This document shows, in pieces, positions 1 to 9,548 of a stretch of 64,000 bases of DNA; the stretch's first letter is position 1; the number at the start of each line of letters is the position of its first letter. Below the pieces are notes generated by a model. That model was not told the origin of the DNA. It did not search any database and saw only the letters and a list, made by a program, of their open reading frames with translations. The stretch spans positions 3,236,001 through 3,300,000 of the forward strand of contig NZ_CP152276.1 in assembly GCF_038719015.1 (NCBI RefSeq), in the 5' to 3' direction. Both the position numbers and the translations under genes were made by a program. This DNA comes from Nguyenibacter vanlangensis (lineage in GTDB: Bacteria > Pseudomonadota > Alphaproteobacteria > Acetobacterales > Acetobacteraceae).

Positions 1-4
1 ACTC

Positions 5-1228
5 ATGGAAGCCGCGCTGTCGTCCTTCGCTTCGGACCTGCATCTGCCGCCGGGGTCGGGCCCGCTGGCGGCGTACGAGGCACGCCTGGCGGCGGGCCTG
101 CTGGCCCCCGATCCCGAACAGCGCAAGGCCGCCACCCGGCTGGACAGGCTGTGGCGCGAATTGCCGGGCTGCCACCCCGTGGCGCACCGGCCCCGGTCCT
201 GGGGCATGTCTGGGGGTATGTCCAGGGGCATGTCCGGGGGGCTGCTGGGCGCGCTGGCATCGCGCCTGGCCGGCTCTTCCCGTGCCGCGCGGCCGTCGCG
301 GCCGCGCGGCGTCTACATGGTCGGCCAGGTCGGGCGCGGCAAGACCATGCTGATGGACCTATTCTTCGACCTGGCCCCGGTGGCGCACAAGCGCCGGGTG
401 CATTTCCACCGCTTCATGCAGGACGTGCACCAGCGCCTGCACGCGATGAAGCAGGCGGACCCCGGACTGACCGACCCGATCCCGCCCCTGGCCCAGGCCA
501 TCGCCGGTCAGGCCTGGCTGCTGTGCTTCGACGAATTCCAGGTCGACGACATCGCCGATGCCATGATCCTGGGCCGGCTTTTCGAATATCTGTTCGCCGC
601 GGGCGTGGTGGTGGTCGCGACCTCGAACACCCGGCCGCAGGATCTGTTCCAGCACCGGCCGGGGGCCGACGCCTTCCGGCCCTTCATCGCCATCATCCAG
701 CGCGAGGTGGACACGCTGGAGCTGGACTCGCCACGCGATTACCGGCGGGGCGGCCTGCGCGGGGTCGCGACCTGGATCGTGCCGCCGGGCGCCGAGGCGA
801 CGCAGGAACTGGATTCGCTGTTCATGCGCCTGGCCGGCGGGGCGCCGCTCTGCCCGGTGACGCTGCAGGTCATGGGGCGCTCCGTCGCGGTGCCGGTGGC
901 CGCCGGTCCGGTCGCGCGCTTCACCTTCGCCGATCTGTGCGGCCGGGCGCTGGGGGCGGGCGACTATCTGGCGCTGGCCACCCGCTTCGCCGCCCTGGTG
1001 CTCGACGACGTGCCGCGCCTGGGGCCGGATAATTTCGATCTGGCGCGCCGCTTCATCGTGCTGGTCGACACGCTGTACGAGCAGAAGGTCAAGCTGTTCG
1101 CCTCGGCCGAGGACCAGCCCGACGCGCTCTACCGCCAAGGCCGGGGCGCCGAGGCTTTCGAGCGTACGGCCTCGCGCCTCGCGGAAATGCAGGGCGCGGC
1201 CTATCTGGACCTGCCGCACCTGTCATGA
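5..1228 (+). CDS. zapE: Cell division protein ZapE (AFG1-like ATPase)
   Basis: 407 aa P-loop ATPase of the AFG1/ZapE family, which associates with the division ring and with handling of membrane or mitochondrial proteins. A Walker A GQVGRGKT lies at residues 107-114, followed by MLMDLFFD, and a Walker B-like FDEFQVDD at about 175-182; both are family hallmarks. A short repetitive insert with three GMS-type units (about residues 67-78) sits just before the conserved GLLGAL stretch and looks like a small in-frame repeat expansion. The ATG lies five bases into the window, so an upstream start cannot be excluded. It is followed on the same strand by the suc operon after a 417 bp gap. zapE next to sucA is a common alphaproteobacterial arrangement (from memory). 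Confidence 0.93.
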   Translation: MEAALSSFASDLHLPPGSGPLAAYEARLAAGLLAPDPEQRKAATRLDRLWRELPGCHPVAHRPRSWGMSGGMSRGMSGGLLGALASRLAGSSRAARPSRPRGVYMVGQVGRGKTMLMDLFFDLAPVAHKRRVHFHRFMQDVHQRLHAMKQADPGLTDPIPPLAQAIAGQAWLLCFDEFQVDDIADAMILGRLFEYLFAAGVVVVATSNTRPQDLFQHRPGADAFRPFIAIIQREVDTLELDSPRDYRRGGLRGVATWIVPPGAEATQELDSLFMRLAGGAPLCPVTLQVMGRSVAVPVAAGPVARFTFADLCGRALGAGDYLALATRFAALVLDDVPRLGPDNFDLARRFIVLVDTLYEQKVKLFASAEDQPDALYRQGRGAEAFERTASRLAEMQGAAYLDLPHLS

Positions 1229-1645
1229 ACGGCGCGCTGCTATGGCCCCCGCCCCGCCGCTCCCTTTCGTCACGTCATCGTGATGACCATGGCAGGGCTG
1301 TGACCGGCGGGACGGTAGGCAAGCGATGCGCTCTTTGCTTGGGTATCGTCGGTGATTTTCTGCGATTGATTTTCTGCGATCTGGCGCGCCGTGTCCGGAA
1401 ATCGGCCCGCACGGCGCCGTCCGGCCGCCCGTGCCGGCGCCTCTTGCCCGGCGGGAACGGAAAGGTGAGCATGCGCGCAGAGCAATCCTGCCCGTGACGA
1501 ATATTGGGCGGCGGGCCGCGAAACGTGACAGTAGGGTTGGGCATCGGTCGGCATCGGGCCGGAATTCCGTCATGATCGGCGGGCACGGTGCACGACCGGA
1601 CAATGACGCGGCCAGGCGGGCCGCGAGCGAGGAGATGTCGTCAAG
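1229..1645 (+). other. Intergenic leader between zapE and sucA
   Basis: 417 bp with no convincing gene. It holds a 14 bp palindromic element GTCATC-GT-GATGAC at 1274-1287 and a perfect tandem duplication of TGATTTTCTGCGAT at 1353-1366 and 1367-1380. The duplication lies in the most AT-rich part of the gap, where a promoter would be expected. The sucA ribosome-binding site GAGGAG ends about ten bases before the ATG at 1646. The region therefore probably carries the suc operon promoter, but no clear -35/-10 pair was recognised. Confidence 0.5.
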
Positions 1646-4537
1646 ATGGCAGGCGTAGATATCCTGTCGACCGCGTTCAGCGGCGCCAACACGGCCTATC
1701 TGGCCGAACTCTATGCCCGCTGGGCGGCGGACCCCGGCAGCGTCGATCCATCCTTCGCCACCCTGTTCTCGGTCATGGACGAGGAAAGCGCTGCGATCCT
1801 GCAGGATGCCGAAGGGGCCTCGTGGTCGCCGCGCGCCGCGATGATCGCCGAGGCGGCAGTGCCCGCGGCCGCCGCCGCACCGGTTTCGGTCGAAAGCCTG
1901 CACGCCGCCGCCGACGACAGCCTGCGCGCCACGCAGTTGATCCGCGCCTATCGGGTGCGCGGGCACCTCGAGGCCCGGCTGGACCCGCTGGGGCTGCAGG
2001 TCCCCAAGCCGCATGCCGACCTGGACCCGGCGACCTACGGCTTCGGGCCCCAGGACCTGGACCGCCCGATCTATCTGGGCCAGATCGTGGCCAAGCTGAC
2101 CGGCACCCAGACCGCGACCATCGCCCAGGTGGTGGACGCGCTGCGCGCCGTCTATTGCGGGCCGATCGGCGCCGAGTTCATGCATGTGCAGGACCCCGCG
2201 CAGCGCAACTGGCTCCAGGCGCGGCTGGAAGGCGACGATTGGCGCGTAAGCACCACGGCGGCGCAGAAGAAGATCATTCTGGACCAGCTCACCGAGGCCG
2301 AGGGGTTCGAGGCATTCTGCCAGAAGCGCTATGTCGGCACGAAGCGTTTCGGGCTGGAGGGCGAGGACGTCACCATTCCCGCGCTGCATGCGGTGATCGA
2401 CCAGGTCGCCAAGGACGGCGTGCGCTCGGTGGCCATCGGCATGCCGCATCGCGGGCGGCTGAACACGCTGGTGAACGTGGTGCGCAAGCCCTATACCGCG
2501 ATCTTCAGCGAATTCGCCGGCGCGTCGTTCAAGCCCGACGACGTGCAGGGTTCGGGCGACGTGAAATATCACCTGGGCACGTCGACGGATGTCGATATCG
2601 ACGGGCATACGGTGCATATCTCGCTGCAGCCCAATCCCTCGCATCTCGAAGCGGTCGATCCGGTGGTGATCGGCAAGGTGCGCGCGGCGCAGGACGATGA
2701 CGGCCCGCAGACCCGCAGCCGCCACATGGCGCTGCTGCTGCATGGCGACGCGGCCTTCGCCGGGCAGGGCCTGGTCTACGAGACGATGGCGATGTCGCAG
2801 TTGATCGGCTATCGCACCGGCGGCACCATCCATATCGTGGTGAACAACCAGATCGGATTCACCACCGTGTCCGCCCACGCCTATTCCGGCCTGTACTGCA
2901 CCGACATCGCCAAGGCGGTGCAGGCCCCGATCCTGCACGTCAACGGCGACGAGCCCGAGGCCGTGGTCTATTGCGCCCGGCTGGCCGCCGATTTCCGGCA
3001 GGCATTCGCCACCGACATCGTGCTGGACGTCGTCGGCTACCGCCGGCACGGCCATAACGAGTCCGACGAACCCTCCTTCACCCAGCCGACGATGTACAAG
3101 GCCATCGCCGCCCGTCCGACGGTGCGCACGCTCTATGCCGACCGGCTGGTGCGCGAGGGCGTGCTGACCGAGGCCGAGGCGGCGGCGAGCTGGGACGCGT
3201 TCCAGAACCGGCTTGAGGATTCCTATCAGGCGGCGCAGACCTACAAGCCCAACAAGGCGGACTGGCTGGAGGGATGCTGGTCCGGGCTGAAGCCGCCGCC
3301 GGCGGGCAGCGCCGAGTCCGAGCCCGCCACCGGCGTGCCGGTCGAGACCCTGCGCAGGATCGGCGACGCGCTGAGCACGGCGCCGGCCGATTTCAACATC
3401 AATTCGAAAATCGCCCGGCAGCTCAAGGCCAAGGCCGACATGTTCCGCACGGGCGAGGGCATCGACTGGGCGACCGGCGAGGCGCTGGGCTTCGGCTCGC
3501 TGCTGCTCGAGGGGCACCGCGTGCGGCTGTCGGGCGAGGATTGCCAGCGCGGCACCTTCAGCCAGCGCCATGCGGTGCTGACGGACCAGATCAACCAGAA
3601 CACCTACGCGCCGCTGAACAATATCGACGCGTCGCAGGGCGTGTTCGAGGTCTATAACTCGCTGCTGTCCGAATTCGGCGTGCTGGGCTTCGAATATGGC
3701 TACTCGCTGGCCGATCCGAACGCGCTGGTTCTGTGGGAGGCACAGTTCGGCGATTTCGCCAACGGCGCGCAGGTCATCATCGACCAGTTCATCGCCTCGG
3801 GCGAAACCAAGTGGCTGCGCATGTCCGGCCTGGTCCTGCTGCTGCCCCATGGATATGAGGGGCAGGGCCCCGAACATTCCTCGGCCCGGCTGGAACGGTA
3901 TCTGCAGCTCTGCGCCGAGGACAATATGCGGGTGTGCAACATCACCACGCCCGCCAATTACTTCCATGCGCTGCGGCGCCAGTTGAAGCTGAACTACCGC
4001 AAGCCGCTGGTCGTCATGACGCCGAAATCCCTGCTGCGGCACAAGCTGGCGGTGTCCAACCTCGAGGAATTCGCATCCGGCACGTCGTTCCGTCCGGTGA
4101 TCGGCGAGATCGACCCGATCGCCCATGGCGACGCGGTCGAACGGGTCGTGATCTGTTCGGGCAAGGTCTATTACGACCTCCTGGCCGAGCGGCGCGAGCG
4201 CGGACTGGACAAGGTCGCGCTGCTGCGGCTGGAACAATTCTATCCGTTCCCGGACCGGACGCTGGTCGAGCAATTGGCGCTGTATCCCAAGGCGCAGGTC
4301 GTCTGGTGCCAGGAAGAGCCGCAGAACATGGGCGGCTGGACCTTCGTCGATCGCCTCATCGAGGACGTGATGGCGAAGGCCGGCCGCCAGGGCGCCCGCC
4401 CGATCTATGTCGGACGCGCCGCGGCGGCCAGCCCGGCGACCGGCCTGGCGCGCATCCATGCCCGCCAGCAGGCCGCGCTGGTCGCCCAGGCGCTGACCGG
4501 CCAGGCGCCGACCAGCCACGCGCCGGGCATCGGCTGA
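1646..4537 (+). CDS. sucA: 2-oxoglutarate dehydrogenase E1 component
   Basis: 963 aa thiamine-diphosphate decarboxylase of the TCA cycle. It decarboxylates 2-oxoglutarate and transfers succinyl to the lipoyl arm of E2. The N-terminal segment (ILSTAFSGANTAYLAELYARW) is the family's E2-binding region. GMPHRGRLNTL at about 265-275, GDAAFAGQG near 367 and RHGHNESDEPSFTQP near 467-481 are the characteristic cofactor and active-site blocks. The C-terminal transketolase-like half includes LLPHGYEGQGPEHSS and the CQEEPQNMGGW motif. Length and motifs are complete. It is first of three genes, followed by sucB (121 bp gap) and lpd. A GAGGAG Shine-Dalgarno supports the ATG at 1646. Confidence 0.98.
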   Translation: MAGVDILSTAFSGANTAYLAELYARWAADPGSVDPSFATLFSVMDEESAAILQDAEGASWSPRAAMIAEAAVPAAAAAPVSVESLHAAADDSLRATQLIRAYRVRGHLEARLDPLGLQVPKPHADLDPATYGFGPQDLDRPIYLGQIVAKLTGTQTATIAQVVDALRAVYCGPIGAEFMHVQDPAQRNWLQARLEGDDWRVSTTAAQKKIILDQLTEAEGFEAFCQKRYVGTKRFGLEGEDVTIPALHAVIDQVAKDGVRSVAIGMPHRGRLNTLVNVVRKPYTAIFSEFAGASFKPDDVQGSGDVKYHLGTSTDVDIDGHTVHISLQPNPSHLEAVDPVVIGKVRAAQDDDGPQTRSRHMALLLHGDAAFAGQGLVYETMAMSQLIGYRTGGTIHIVVNNQIGFTTVSAHAYSGLYCTDIAKAVQAPILHVNGDEPEAVVYCARLAADFRQAFATDIVLDVVGYRRHGHNESDEPSFTQPTMYKAIAARPTVRTLYADRLVREGVLTEAEAAASWDAFQNRLEDSYQAAQTYKPNKADWLEGCWSGLKPPPAGSAESEPATGVPVETLRRIGDALSTAPADFNINSKIARQLKAKADMFRTGEGIDWATGEALGFGSLLLEGHRVRLSGEDCQRGTFSQRHAVLTDQINQNTYAPLNNIDASQGVFEVYNSLLSEFGVLGFEYGYSLADPNALVLWEAQFGDFANGAQVIIDQFIASGETKWLRMSGLVLLLPHGYEGQGPEHSSARLERYLQLCAEDNMRVCNITTPANYFHALRRQLKLNYRKPLVVMTPKSLLRHKLAVSNLEEFASGTSFRPVIGEIDPIAHGDAVERVVICSGKVYYDLLAERRERGLDKVALLRLEQFYPFPDRTLVEQLALYPKAQVVWCQEEPQNMGGWTFVDRLIEDVMAKAGRQGARPIYVGRAAAASPATGLARIHARQQAALVAQALTGQAPTSHAPGIG

Positions 4538-4658
4538 CGAAGGCGGCCGGGGCGGCGCTGTCGCTCCGGCCGCGATCGGGTCATGATGAGACTGCACATG
4601 CCGGCACGCGGATTCGTCCGGTAGAGGAATTGGCCGGTAGAGGGATTGGAAAGAGAGC

Positions 4659-5972
4659 ATGTCTGCCGAGATCAGGGTGCCGACGCTGGGCGAGAGCGTC
4701 ACGACCGCCACCATCGCGAAATGGCTGAAGAAGCCGGGTGAGTCGGTGACGGCCGACGAGCCGGTGGTCGAACTGGAGACCGACAAGGTCAGCGTCGAGA
4801 TCGCCGCCCCCGAGGCCGGGGTGATGGGGCCGCAACTGGTGGCCGAGGGCGACGAAGTCGAGGTCGGGGCCGTGCTGGCGTCGGTCGAGGCCGGCACCCA
4901 GGCGCCCGCGCCCAAGACCCAGGCACCCCCCAAGGCCCCGGCCAAGACTCCGGCACCCAAGACCCTGGCACCCAAGACCCCGGCCCCCAAGGCCCTGGCC
5001 GGCGTGCAGGCCCAGCCCCCCGCCAGCGGTCCGGTCGCCCGCCCGGCCACCCCGCCATCGGACGTCGCGGCGCAGGGGGCGGCCCATGCCCCCATGCCCT
5101 CGGCACAGAAGATCATCGCCGAAAAGGGCCTTTCGACCGCCGAGATCGGGATCGGCACCGGCAGGGCGGGCCGGATCACCAAGGCCGACGTGCTGGCCTT
5201 CCTGGCGCGGCCGACCCCGGCCAAGACAACCCCCGCCCCGGCTTCCGCCGCCCCGCCGCGCACCGACGACCCGCGCGAGCAACGGGTGAAGATGACCCGC
5301 CTGCGCCGGACGATCGCACGCCGGCTGAAGGAGGCGCAGGACAGCGCGGCCCTGCTGACCACGTTCAACGAAGTGGACATGACGGCGGCCAAGGCCCTGC
5401 GCGCGACGTATCGCGAGGCGTTCGAGAAGAAGCATGGCGGCGTGAAGCTGGGCTTCATGTCCATCTTCGCCAGGGCGACGATCGCGGCGCTGAAGGAATT
5501 TCCGGCCATCAACGCGGAAATCGACGGCGACGACATCATTTATCGCGAATTCGTCAATCTGGGGATCGCGGTCGGCGGCCCGAACGGGCTGGTCGTGCCG
5601 GTGATCCGCGACGCCGACCGGATGGGCTTCGCGGACATCGAGCGCACCATCGCCGATTTCGGCCGGCGCGCGCGCGACGGCGCGCTGAAGCTCGAGGAAC
5701 TGTCGGGCGGAACGTTCTCGATCACCAATGGCGGCATCTACGGATCGCTGATGTCGACGCCGATCGTCAACGCGCCGCAATCGGGCATCCTGGGCATGCA
5801 TGCGATCCAGGACCGGCCGGTGGCCGTGGACGGCCAGGTGGTGATCCGGCCGATGATGTATATCGCCCTGACCTACGACCACCGCATCGTCGACGGCAAG
5901 GAAGCCGTCAGCTTCCTGGTGCGCGTCAAGCAGAACGTGGAAGATCCACGCCGTCTGCTGCTCGAAATCTGA
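4659..5972 (+). CDS. sucB: Dihydrolipoyllysine succinyltransferase E2
   Basis: 437 aa E2 core of the 2-oxoglutarate dehydrogenase complex. One lipoyl domain (residues 1-80) carries the lipoylated Lys43 in ETDKVSVEI. It is followed by a long Ala/Pro/Lys linker (about 82-125) made of repeated P-K-T/A-x-A-P units, a peripheral-subunit-binding domain (about 145-185), and the catalytic acyltransferase domain ending with [12 protein letters not shown] (His408, Asp412). A single lipoyl domain is typical of SucB rather than pyruvate dehydrogenase E2. AAAGAGAG lies just upstream of the ATG. Its lipoyl domain is closely similar to the one fused to the downstream lpd product. Confidence 0.97.
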   Translation: MSAEIRVPTLGESVTTATIAKWLKKPGESVTADEPVVELETDKVSVEIAAPEAGVMGPQLVAEGDEVEVGAVLASVEAGTQAPAPKTQAPPKAPAKTPAPKTLAPKTPAPKALAGVQAQPPASGPVARPATPPSDVAAQGAAHAPMPSAQKIIAEKGLSTAEIGIGTGRAGRITKADVLAFLARPTPAKTTPAPASAAPPRTDDPREQRVKMTRLRRTIARRLKEAQDSAALLTTFNEVDMTAAKALRATYREAFEKKHGGVKLGFMSIFARATIAALKEFPAINAEIDGDDIIYREFVNLGIAVGGPNGLVVPVIRDADRMGFADIERTIADFGRRARDGALKLEELSGGTFSITNGGIYGSLMSTPIVNAPQSGILGMHAIQDRPVAVDGQVVIRPMMYIALTYDHRIVDGKEAVSFLVRVKQNVEDPRRLLLEI

Positions 5973-6134
5973 GAGCCTGGCCGGACATGCGCGCTGGCGG
6001 CGATCCGACGCGTGTTTCCTGCGCGTCGGTGCTCACGGCCCACAAGGCCGCTCCGCTCCGATGCGCGAAAACCCTCGCCTTCCGTGCCGCTGCGCGGCTC
6101 TCTTGCTCACCAGCCTGCATGTCCGGCCAGGCTC
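5973..6134. repeat. Long inverted-repeat element between sucB and lpd
   Basis: The 18 bp GAGCCTGGCCGGACATGC at 5973-5990 is repeated as a perfect inverted copy at 6117-6134. The left arm starts one base after the end of the sucB stop codon. Pairing continues imperfectly inward (GCTGG against CCAGC), leaving a central region of about 125 bp with no long ORF of its own. The element could form an extended hairpin in the mRNA, or be a small miniature or REP-like insertion. Whether it is multicopy in the genome cannot be told here. Confidence 0.7.
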
Positions 6135-6182
6135 CGATATGCGGGGCCGGACGTGCAGGCCCGTCCAACGCGGGACAAAATC

Positions 6183-7895
6183 ATGACCATTGAAATCAAG
6201 GTGCCGACCCTCGGCGAGAGCGTCGCGACCGCGACGATCGGCAAATGGCTGAAGCAGCCGGGCGATGCGGTGGCCGCCGACGAACCGGTGGCGGAACTGG
6301 AAACCGACAAGGTCAGCGTCGAAATCGCGGCGCCCGCCGCTGGCCGCCTGGGCGCGCAGCTTTATGCCGAAGGGGACGAGGTCGAGGTCGGCGCCGTGCT
6401 GACCACGGTCGAAGCAGGCGCATCCGGCGCGAAAGAGGCGCCCAAGGCCGCAACCACGCCGCCCGCGCCCGCACCTGCGCCGGCCGCCGCCCCGCCGGCC
6501 GAGACGGAGTACGATTACGATGTCCTGGTCATCGGCGCCGGTCCCGGCGGCTATGTCTGCGCCATCCGCGCGGCCCAGTTGGGCTTCAAGGTCGCATGCG
6601 TGGAAAAACGGGCGACGCTGGGCGGAACCTGCCTGAACGTGGGCTGCATTCCCTCGAAGGCGCTGCTGCAATCGTCCGAGAATTACCATGCCGCGACGCA
6701 CGATTATGCCGGGCACGGCATCCTGATCGACGGCGTCAGGCTGGATCTGGCCCGCATGATGGCCCGCAAGGGCGAGGTGGTCGAGGCCAACGTAAAAGGC
6801 GTCGAATTCCTCTTCAAGAAAAACAAGGTCACCTGGCTGAAGGGCTTCGCGAAGCTGGAAGGCACCGGCCGCGTCACCGTTGACGGCAAGCCGGTGACGG
6901 CGCGGCATATCGTGATCGCCAGCGGCAGCGACAGCGCGGACCTGCCGGGCGTCACGGTGGATGAGAAGACCATCGTCACCTCGACCGGCGCGCTGGAACT
7001 GTCCGCGGTGCCGAAACGGCTGGTGGTGATCGGCGGCGGCGTCATCGGCCTGGAACTGGGCAGCGTGTGGAAGCGCCTGGGGGCCGAGGTCACGGTCGTC
7101 GAGTTCCTCGACCGCCTGGTGCCGGGCACGGATGGCGAAATCGCCAAGCAGTTCCAGCGGATTCTGGCCCGGCAGGGCCTGGGGATGAAGCTGGGCCACA
7201 AGGTGACCAAGGCGGAAAAGACCGCCCAGGGCGTGCTCCTGACGATCGAGCCGACGGCGGGCGGCGAGGCCGAGACGCTGGAATGCGACGTCGTCCTGCT
7301 GTCGATCGGGCGGGTCGCGGCCAGCCGCAACATGGGGCTGGAAGAGGCCGGCGTGGCGCTGGACGCGCGCGGGCGCATCGTCACCGACGCGCATTTCGCC
7401 ACCAGCCTGCCGGGGGTCTATGCGATCGGCGACGTGATCGCCGGCCCGATGCTGGCGCACAAGGCCGAGGACGAAGGCGTGGCCCTGGCGGAAATCCTGG
7501 CCGGGCAGAAGGGGCATGTGAACTACGATGCCATTCCCAGCGTGGTCTATACCTGGCCCGAGGTCGCGACGGTCGGCCGGACCGAGGAAAGCCTGAAAGA
7601 AGCCGGAATAAACTACAAGGTCGGCAAGTTCCCCTTCATGGCCAATGGCCGCGCGCGCGCCATGGGCATGACCGACGGGTTCGTCAAGATCCTGGCCGAC
7701 GCGGCGTCGGACCGGGTGCTGGGCGTGCATATCATCGGCCCCGGCGCCGGAGAGATGATCGCCGAGGCGACCCTGGCGATGGAATTCGGCGCGTCGTCCG
7801 AAGACGTCGCCCGCACCTGCCACGCCCACCCGACCCTCAGCGAGGCGGTGAAGGAAGCCGCGCTGGATGTGGAAAAGCGCGCGATCCATATCTGA
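6183..7895 (+). CDS. lpd: Dihydrolipoyl dehydrogenase with N-terminal lipoyl domain
   Basis: 570 aa FAD enzyme (E3) that reoxidises dihydrolipoyl groups using NAD+. Residues 1-80 form a lipoyl domain with Lys43 in ETDKVSVEI. After an Ala/Pro linker the E3 body starts at about 110 with the FAD-binding VLVIGAGPGGY. The redox disulfide is GGTCLNVGCIPSK (Cys150, Cys155), the NAD-binding motif is VVIGGGVIGLELG, and the catalytic dyad lies in HAHPTLSE (His549, Glu554). The start at 6183 was chosen because MTIEIKVPTLGES aligns with the start of SucB; upstream in-frame codons cover the inverted-repeat element and look non-coding. E3 with a fused lipoyl domain is better known from pyruvate dehydrogenase clusters, so this arrangement is a little unusual. 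Confidence 0.96.
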   Translation: MTIEIKVPTLGESVATATIGKWLKQPGDAVAADEPVAELETDKVSVEIAAPAAGRLGAQLYAEGDEVEVGAVLTTVEAGASGAKEAPKAATTPPAPAPAPAAAPPAETEYDYDVLVIGAGPGGYVCAIRAAQLGFKVACVEKRATLGGTCLNVGCIPSKALLQSSENYHAATHDYAGHGILIDGVRLDLARMMARKGEVVEANVKGVEFLFKKNKVTWLKGFAKLEGTGRVTVDGKPVTARHIVIASGSDSADLPGVTVDEKTIVTSTGALELSAVPKRLVVIGGGVIGLELGSVWKRLGAEVTVVEFLDRLVPGTDGEIAKQFQRILARQGLGMKLGHKVTKAEKTAQGVLLTIEPTAGGEAETLECDVVLLSIGRVAASRNMGLEEAGVALDARGRIVTDAHFATSLPGVYAIGDVIAGPMLAHKAEDEGVALAEILAGQKGHVNYDAIPSVVYTWPEVATVGRTEESLKEAGINYKVGKFPFMANGRARAMGMTDGFVKILADAASDRVLGVHIIGPGAGEMIAEATLAMEFGASSEDVARTCHAHPTLSEAVKEAALDVEKRAIHI

Positions 7896-8006
7896 CCGGC
7901 TTGCGGGCGCGGCCTTCGGGCCCGTCTCCGGGAACGGATGGTTGGACGGCGCGTCATGGCCAGGGGGCGGGCTTCGGTGCGGGGGATGGAAAAGCGGGGG
8001 ATCGCG

Positions 8007-8912
8007 ATGCGGGCTGTCGGTACGCTGGCGCTTCCCGGGGCCTGGATCGTGGCGGCGGGCGTTCTGGCCGTTTCCGTTTCCGCCCGGGCCGCCGCTCCGC
8101 AATCCGCGCCGGTCTCCCCGGCCGCGATCGCGACTCCGGCCGAGGACAACCCACCCGTCGACATCCCTGCCTTGCCGGCCCTGGATGACGACGCGGCGCG
8201 GGCCGAGGCGGCGCGGCTGGCCGGGCTGATGCGCCGGCTCGTGCCGCATTTCCAGCCCGTCCCACCGGTCCGCGCCATGGATTGGATCCGCCTGGCGCGC
8301 GCCCAGGTCCGCGATGCCCATCTGCCGATCGACCGCGCGCAGTTGCTGATGGTCGTCGATCGCAATCCCCGGGTGCAGCGCGTCTGCTTCATGCTGGCGC
8401 TGCCCGATGGCGCGCCGTGGCAGGTGCTCGGGACGGCCCGCGTCTCGACCGGCCAGACGGGCCGCAAATATTATTACATCACCCCGACCGGCGCGTTCAT
8501 CAACTCGGCCGACCGGCTGGGGTATCGCGCGCAGGGCACCCGGAACGAGCACGGCATTCGCGGCATCGGCGCCAAGGGCATGCGGGTTTGGGACATGGGG
8601 TGGCAATGGGCGGAAAAGGGCTGGCTGCCCAGCCGCGAGAAGGGGCAGATCCGGCTGGAGATCCACGCCACCGATCCCGATTTCCTGGAAACGCGGCTGG
8701 GCCATCCGGCATCCGAAGGCTGCGTGCGCATTCCGGCGGCGCTGAATGTCTTCATGGACCGGTACGGGCTGATCGACGCGCTGTACGAACAGGCCGCAAG
8801 CTATGACGGTCGATTCCGCGCCCTGCTGCCCCATGATCGCACCCCCACGCCGATCGCGGGCGACTGCCTGATCGTGGTGGATTCCGCCGACCCGCCGCCC
8901 GCCACCAATTGA
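8007..8912 (+). CDS. L,D-transpeptidase (YkuD family), exported
   Basis: About 301 aa. An N-terminal signal segment (hydrophobic run PGAWIVAAGVLAVSVSA) is followed by a low-complexity Ala/Pro stretch and a catalytic YkuD domain. The family signature H-x(n)-S-x-G-C-x-R is present as IHATDPDF...HPASEGCVRI with the catalytic Cys239. Such enzymes form 3-3 crosslinks in peptidoglycan or attach proteins to it in the periplasm. Alternative in-frame starts exist at 7986 and 7938. 8007 was chosen because it gives a normal signal-peptide n-region and follows a purine-rich GGGGGA. It is monocistronic on present evidence. Confidence 0.85.
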   Translation: MRAVGTLALPGAWIVAAGVLAVSVSARAAAPQSAPVSPAAIATPAEDNPPVDIPALPALDDDAARAEAARLAGLMRRLVPHFQPVPPVRAMDWIRLARAQVRDAHLPIDRAQLLMVVDRNPRVQRVCFMLALPDGAPWQVLGTARVSTGQTGRKYYYITPTGAFINSADRLGYRAQGTRNEHGIRGIGAKGMRVWDMGWQWAEKGWLPSREKGQIRLEIHATDPDFLETRLGHPASEGCVRIPAALNVFMDRYGLIDALYEQAASYDGRFRALLPHDRTPTPIAGDCLIVVDSADPPPATN

Positions 8913-8920
8913 AGGGGCCG

Positions 8921-8935
8921 CGGGGCGGAGCCCCG
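8921..8935. other. Short GC-rich hairpin after L,D-transpeptidase
   Basis: CGGGGC-GGA-GCCCCG at 8921-8935 forms a perfect 6 bp stem, eight bases downstream of the L,D-transpeptidase stop. It is followed by an A-run, not a T-run, so it is not a classical intrinsic terminator for the plus strand. It may still be a processing or pausing hairpin. Confidence 0.45.
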
Positions 8936-9003
8936 AAAAAAAGACCGCGGGCCGGCCGGATCTTCCGCTTTCCACGGCCGGACGGTTCGCTCATGATAAT
9001 GTG

Positions 9004-9525
9004 ATGCGAAAGACCGGATTGCGCCTCGCCCTGATCCTGCCCGCCCTGATGGCGGCATCGCCGGGGCGCGCGGCGCCCCAGCGCGCCCCCGACACCCCCA
9101 CGCCGGCACGCGTCGCCGCCGCCATCGCCGCCGACGGGCCCCAGCGCGCCCTGGGCCGGCTGGCGGATTCCGACCAGTTCGATACGGTGACGGACGGAAT
9201 CGCCGCGGCCGATCCGGCCTGGCTGGCCCTGGTACCCGGCATGGCGCCGGGTCTGGATTCCGACAGCGGGCCGGCGGTGGCCGGCGCGCTGGCCCTGGCC
9301 CTGCCGCAGAATGCGCGGCTGGTGCTGCAGGTGCTGGATGCGCGCTATGCCGCGCTGGACCCGCGCCATGTCTGCGCCCGCCCCTTCATGCGTGACGCGG
9401 TGCCGGACGTCGCGGGCTATGTCCGCCGCACCCGCGCGGCGCTGCGCCGGATGCGGGACCGGTCGCTGCGTGCGGTGCGCGACCAGTGCCTGGCGGCGCT
9501 GGGCCCCGCGAAAGGGGCGCCATAG
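9004..9525 (+). CDS. Putative secreted protein of unknown function
   Basis: 173 aa from the ATG at 9004; a GTG lies directly before it at 9001. The N-terminus MRKTGLRLALILPALMAASPGRA reads as a Sec signal peptide with cleavage near residue 22. The mature part is Ala-rich and helical, with two cysteines (in HVCARPF and RDQCLAAL) that could pair in the periplasm. I do not recognise a family. It faces the peroxiredoxin gene convergently. Coding potential is supported by the signal peptide and consistent codon bias. Confidence 0.6.
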   Translation: MRKTGLRLALILPALMAASPGRAAPQRAPDTPTPARVAAAIAADGPQRALGRLADSDQFDTVTDGIAAADPAWLALVPGMAPGLDSDSGPAVAGALALALPQNARLVLQVLDARYAALDPRHVCARPFMRDAVPDVAGYVRRTRAALRRMRDRSLRAVRDQCLAALGPAKGAP

Positions 9526-9539
9526 GGCCCGGGGGGCCC
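9525..9539. terminator. Hairpin between convergent genes
   Basis: GGGCCC-GGG-GGGCCC at 9525-9539 lies between the stop codons of the secreted protein (plus) and the peroxiredoxin (minus). The stem is perfect but has no T-tract, so it would act as a weak or Rho-assisted bidirectional terminator at best. Confidence 0.4.
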
Positions 9540-9548
9540 GAATTCGCT

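Noticed and set aside
1223..5539. A 1438-codon open frame antisense to sucA and sucB
   Set aside because: It runs opposite highly conserved genes, its composition is typical of the high-GC antisense shadow, and it shows no family resemblance or start signal.
8921..8940. Intrinsic terminator after the L,D-transpeptidase gene
   Set aside because: The hairpin is followed by A residues on the plus strand, the wrong polarity for a terminator of that gene.
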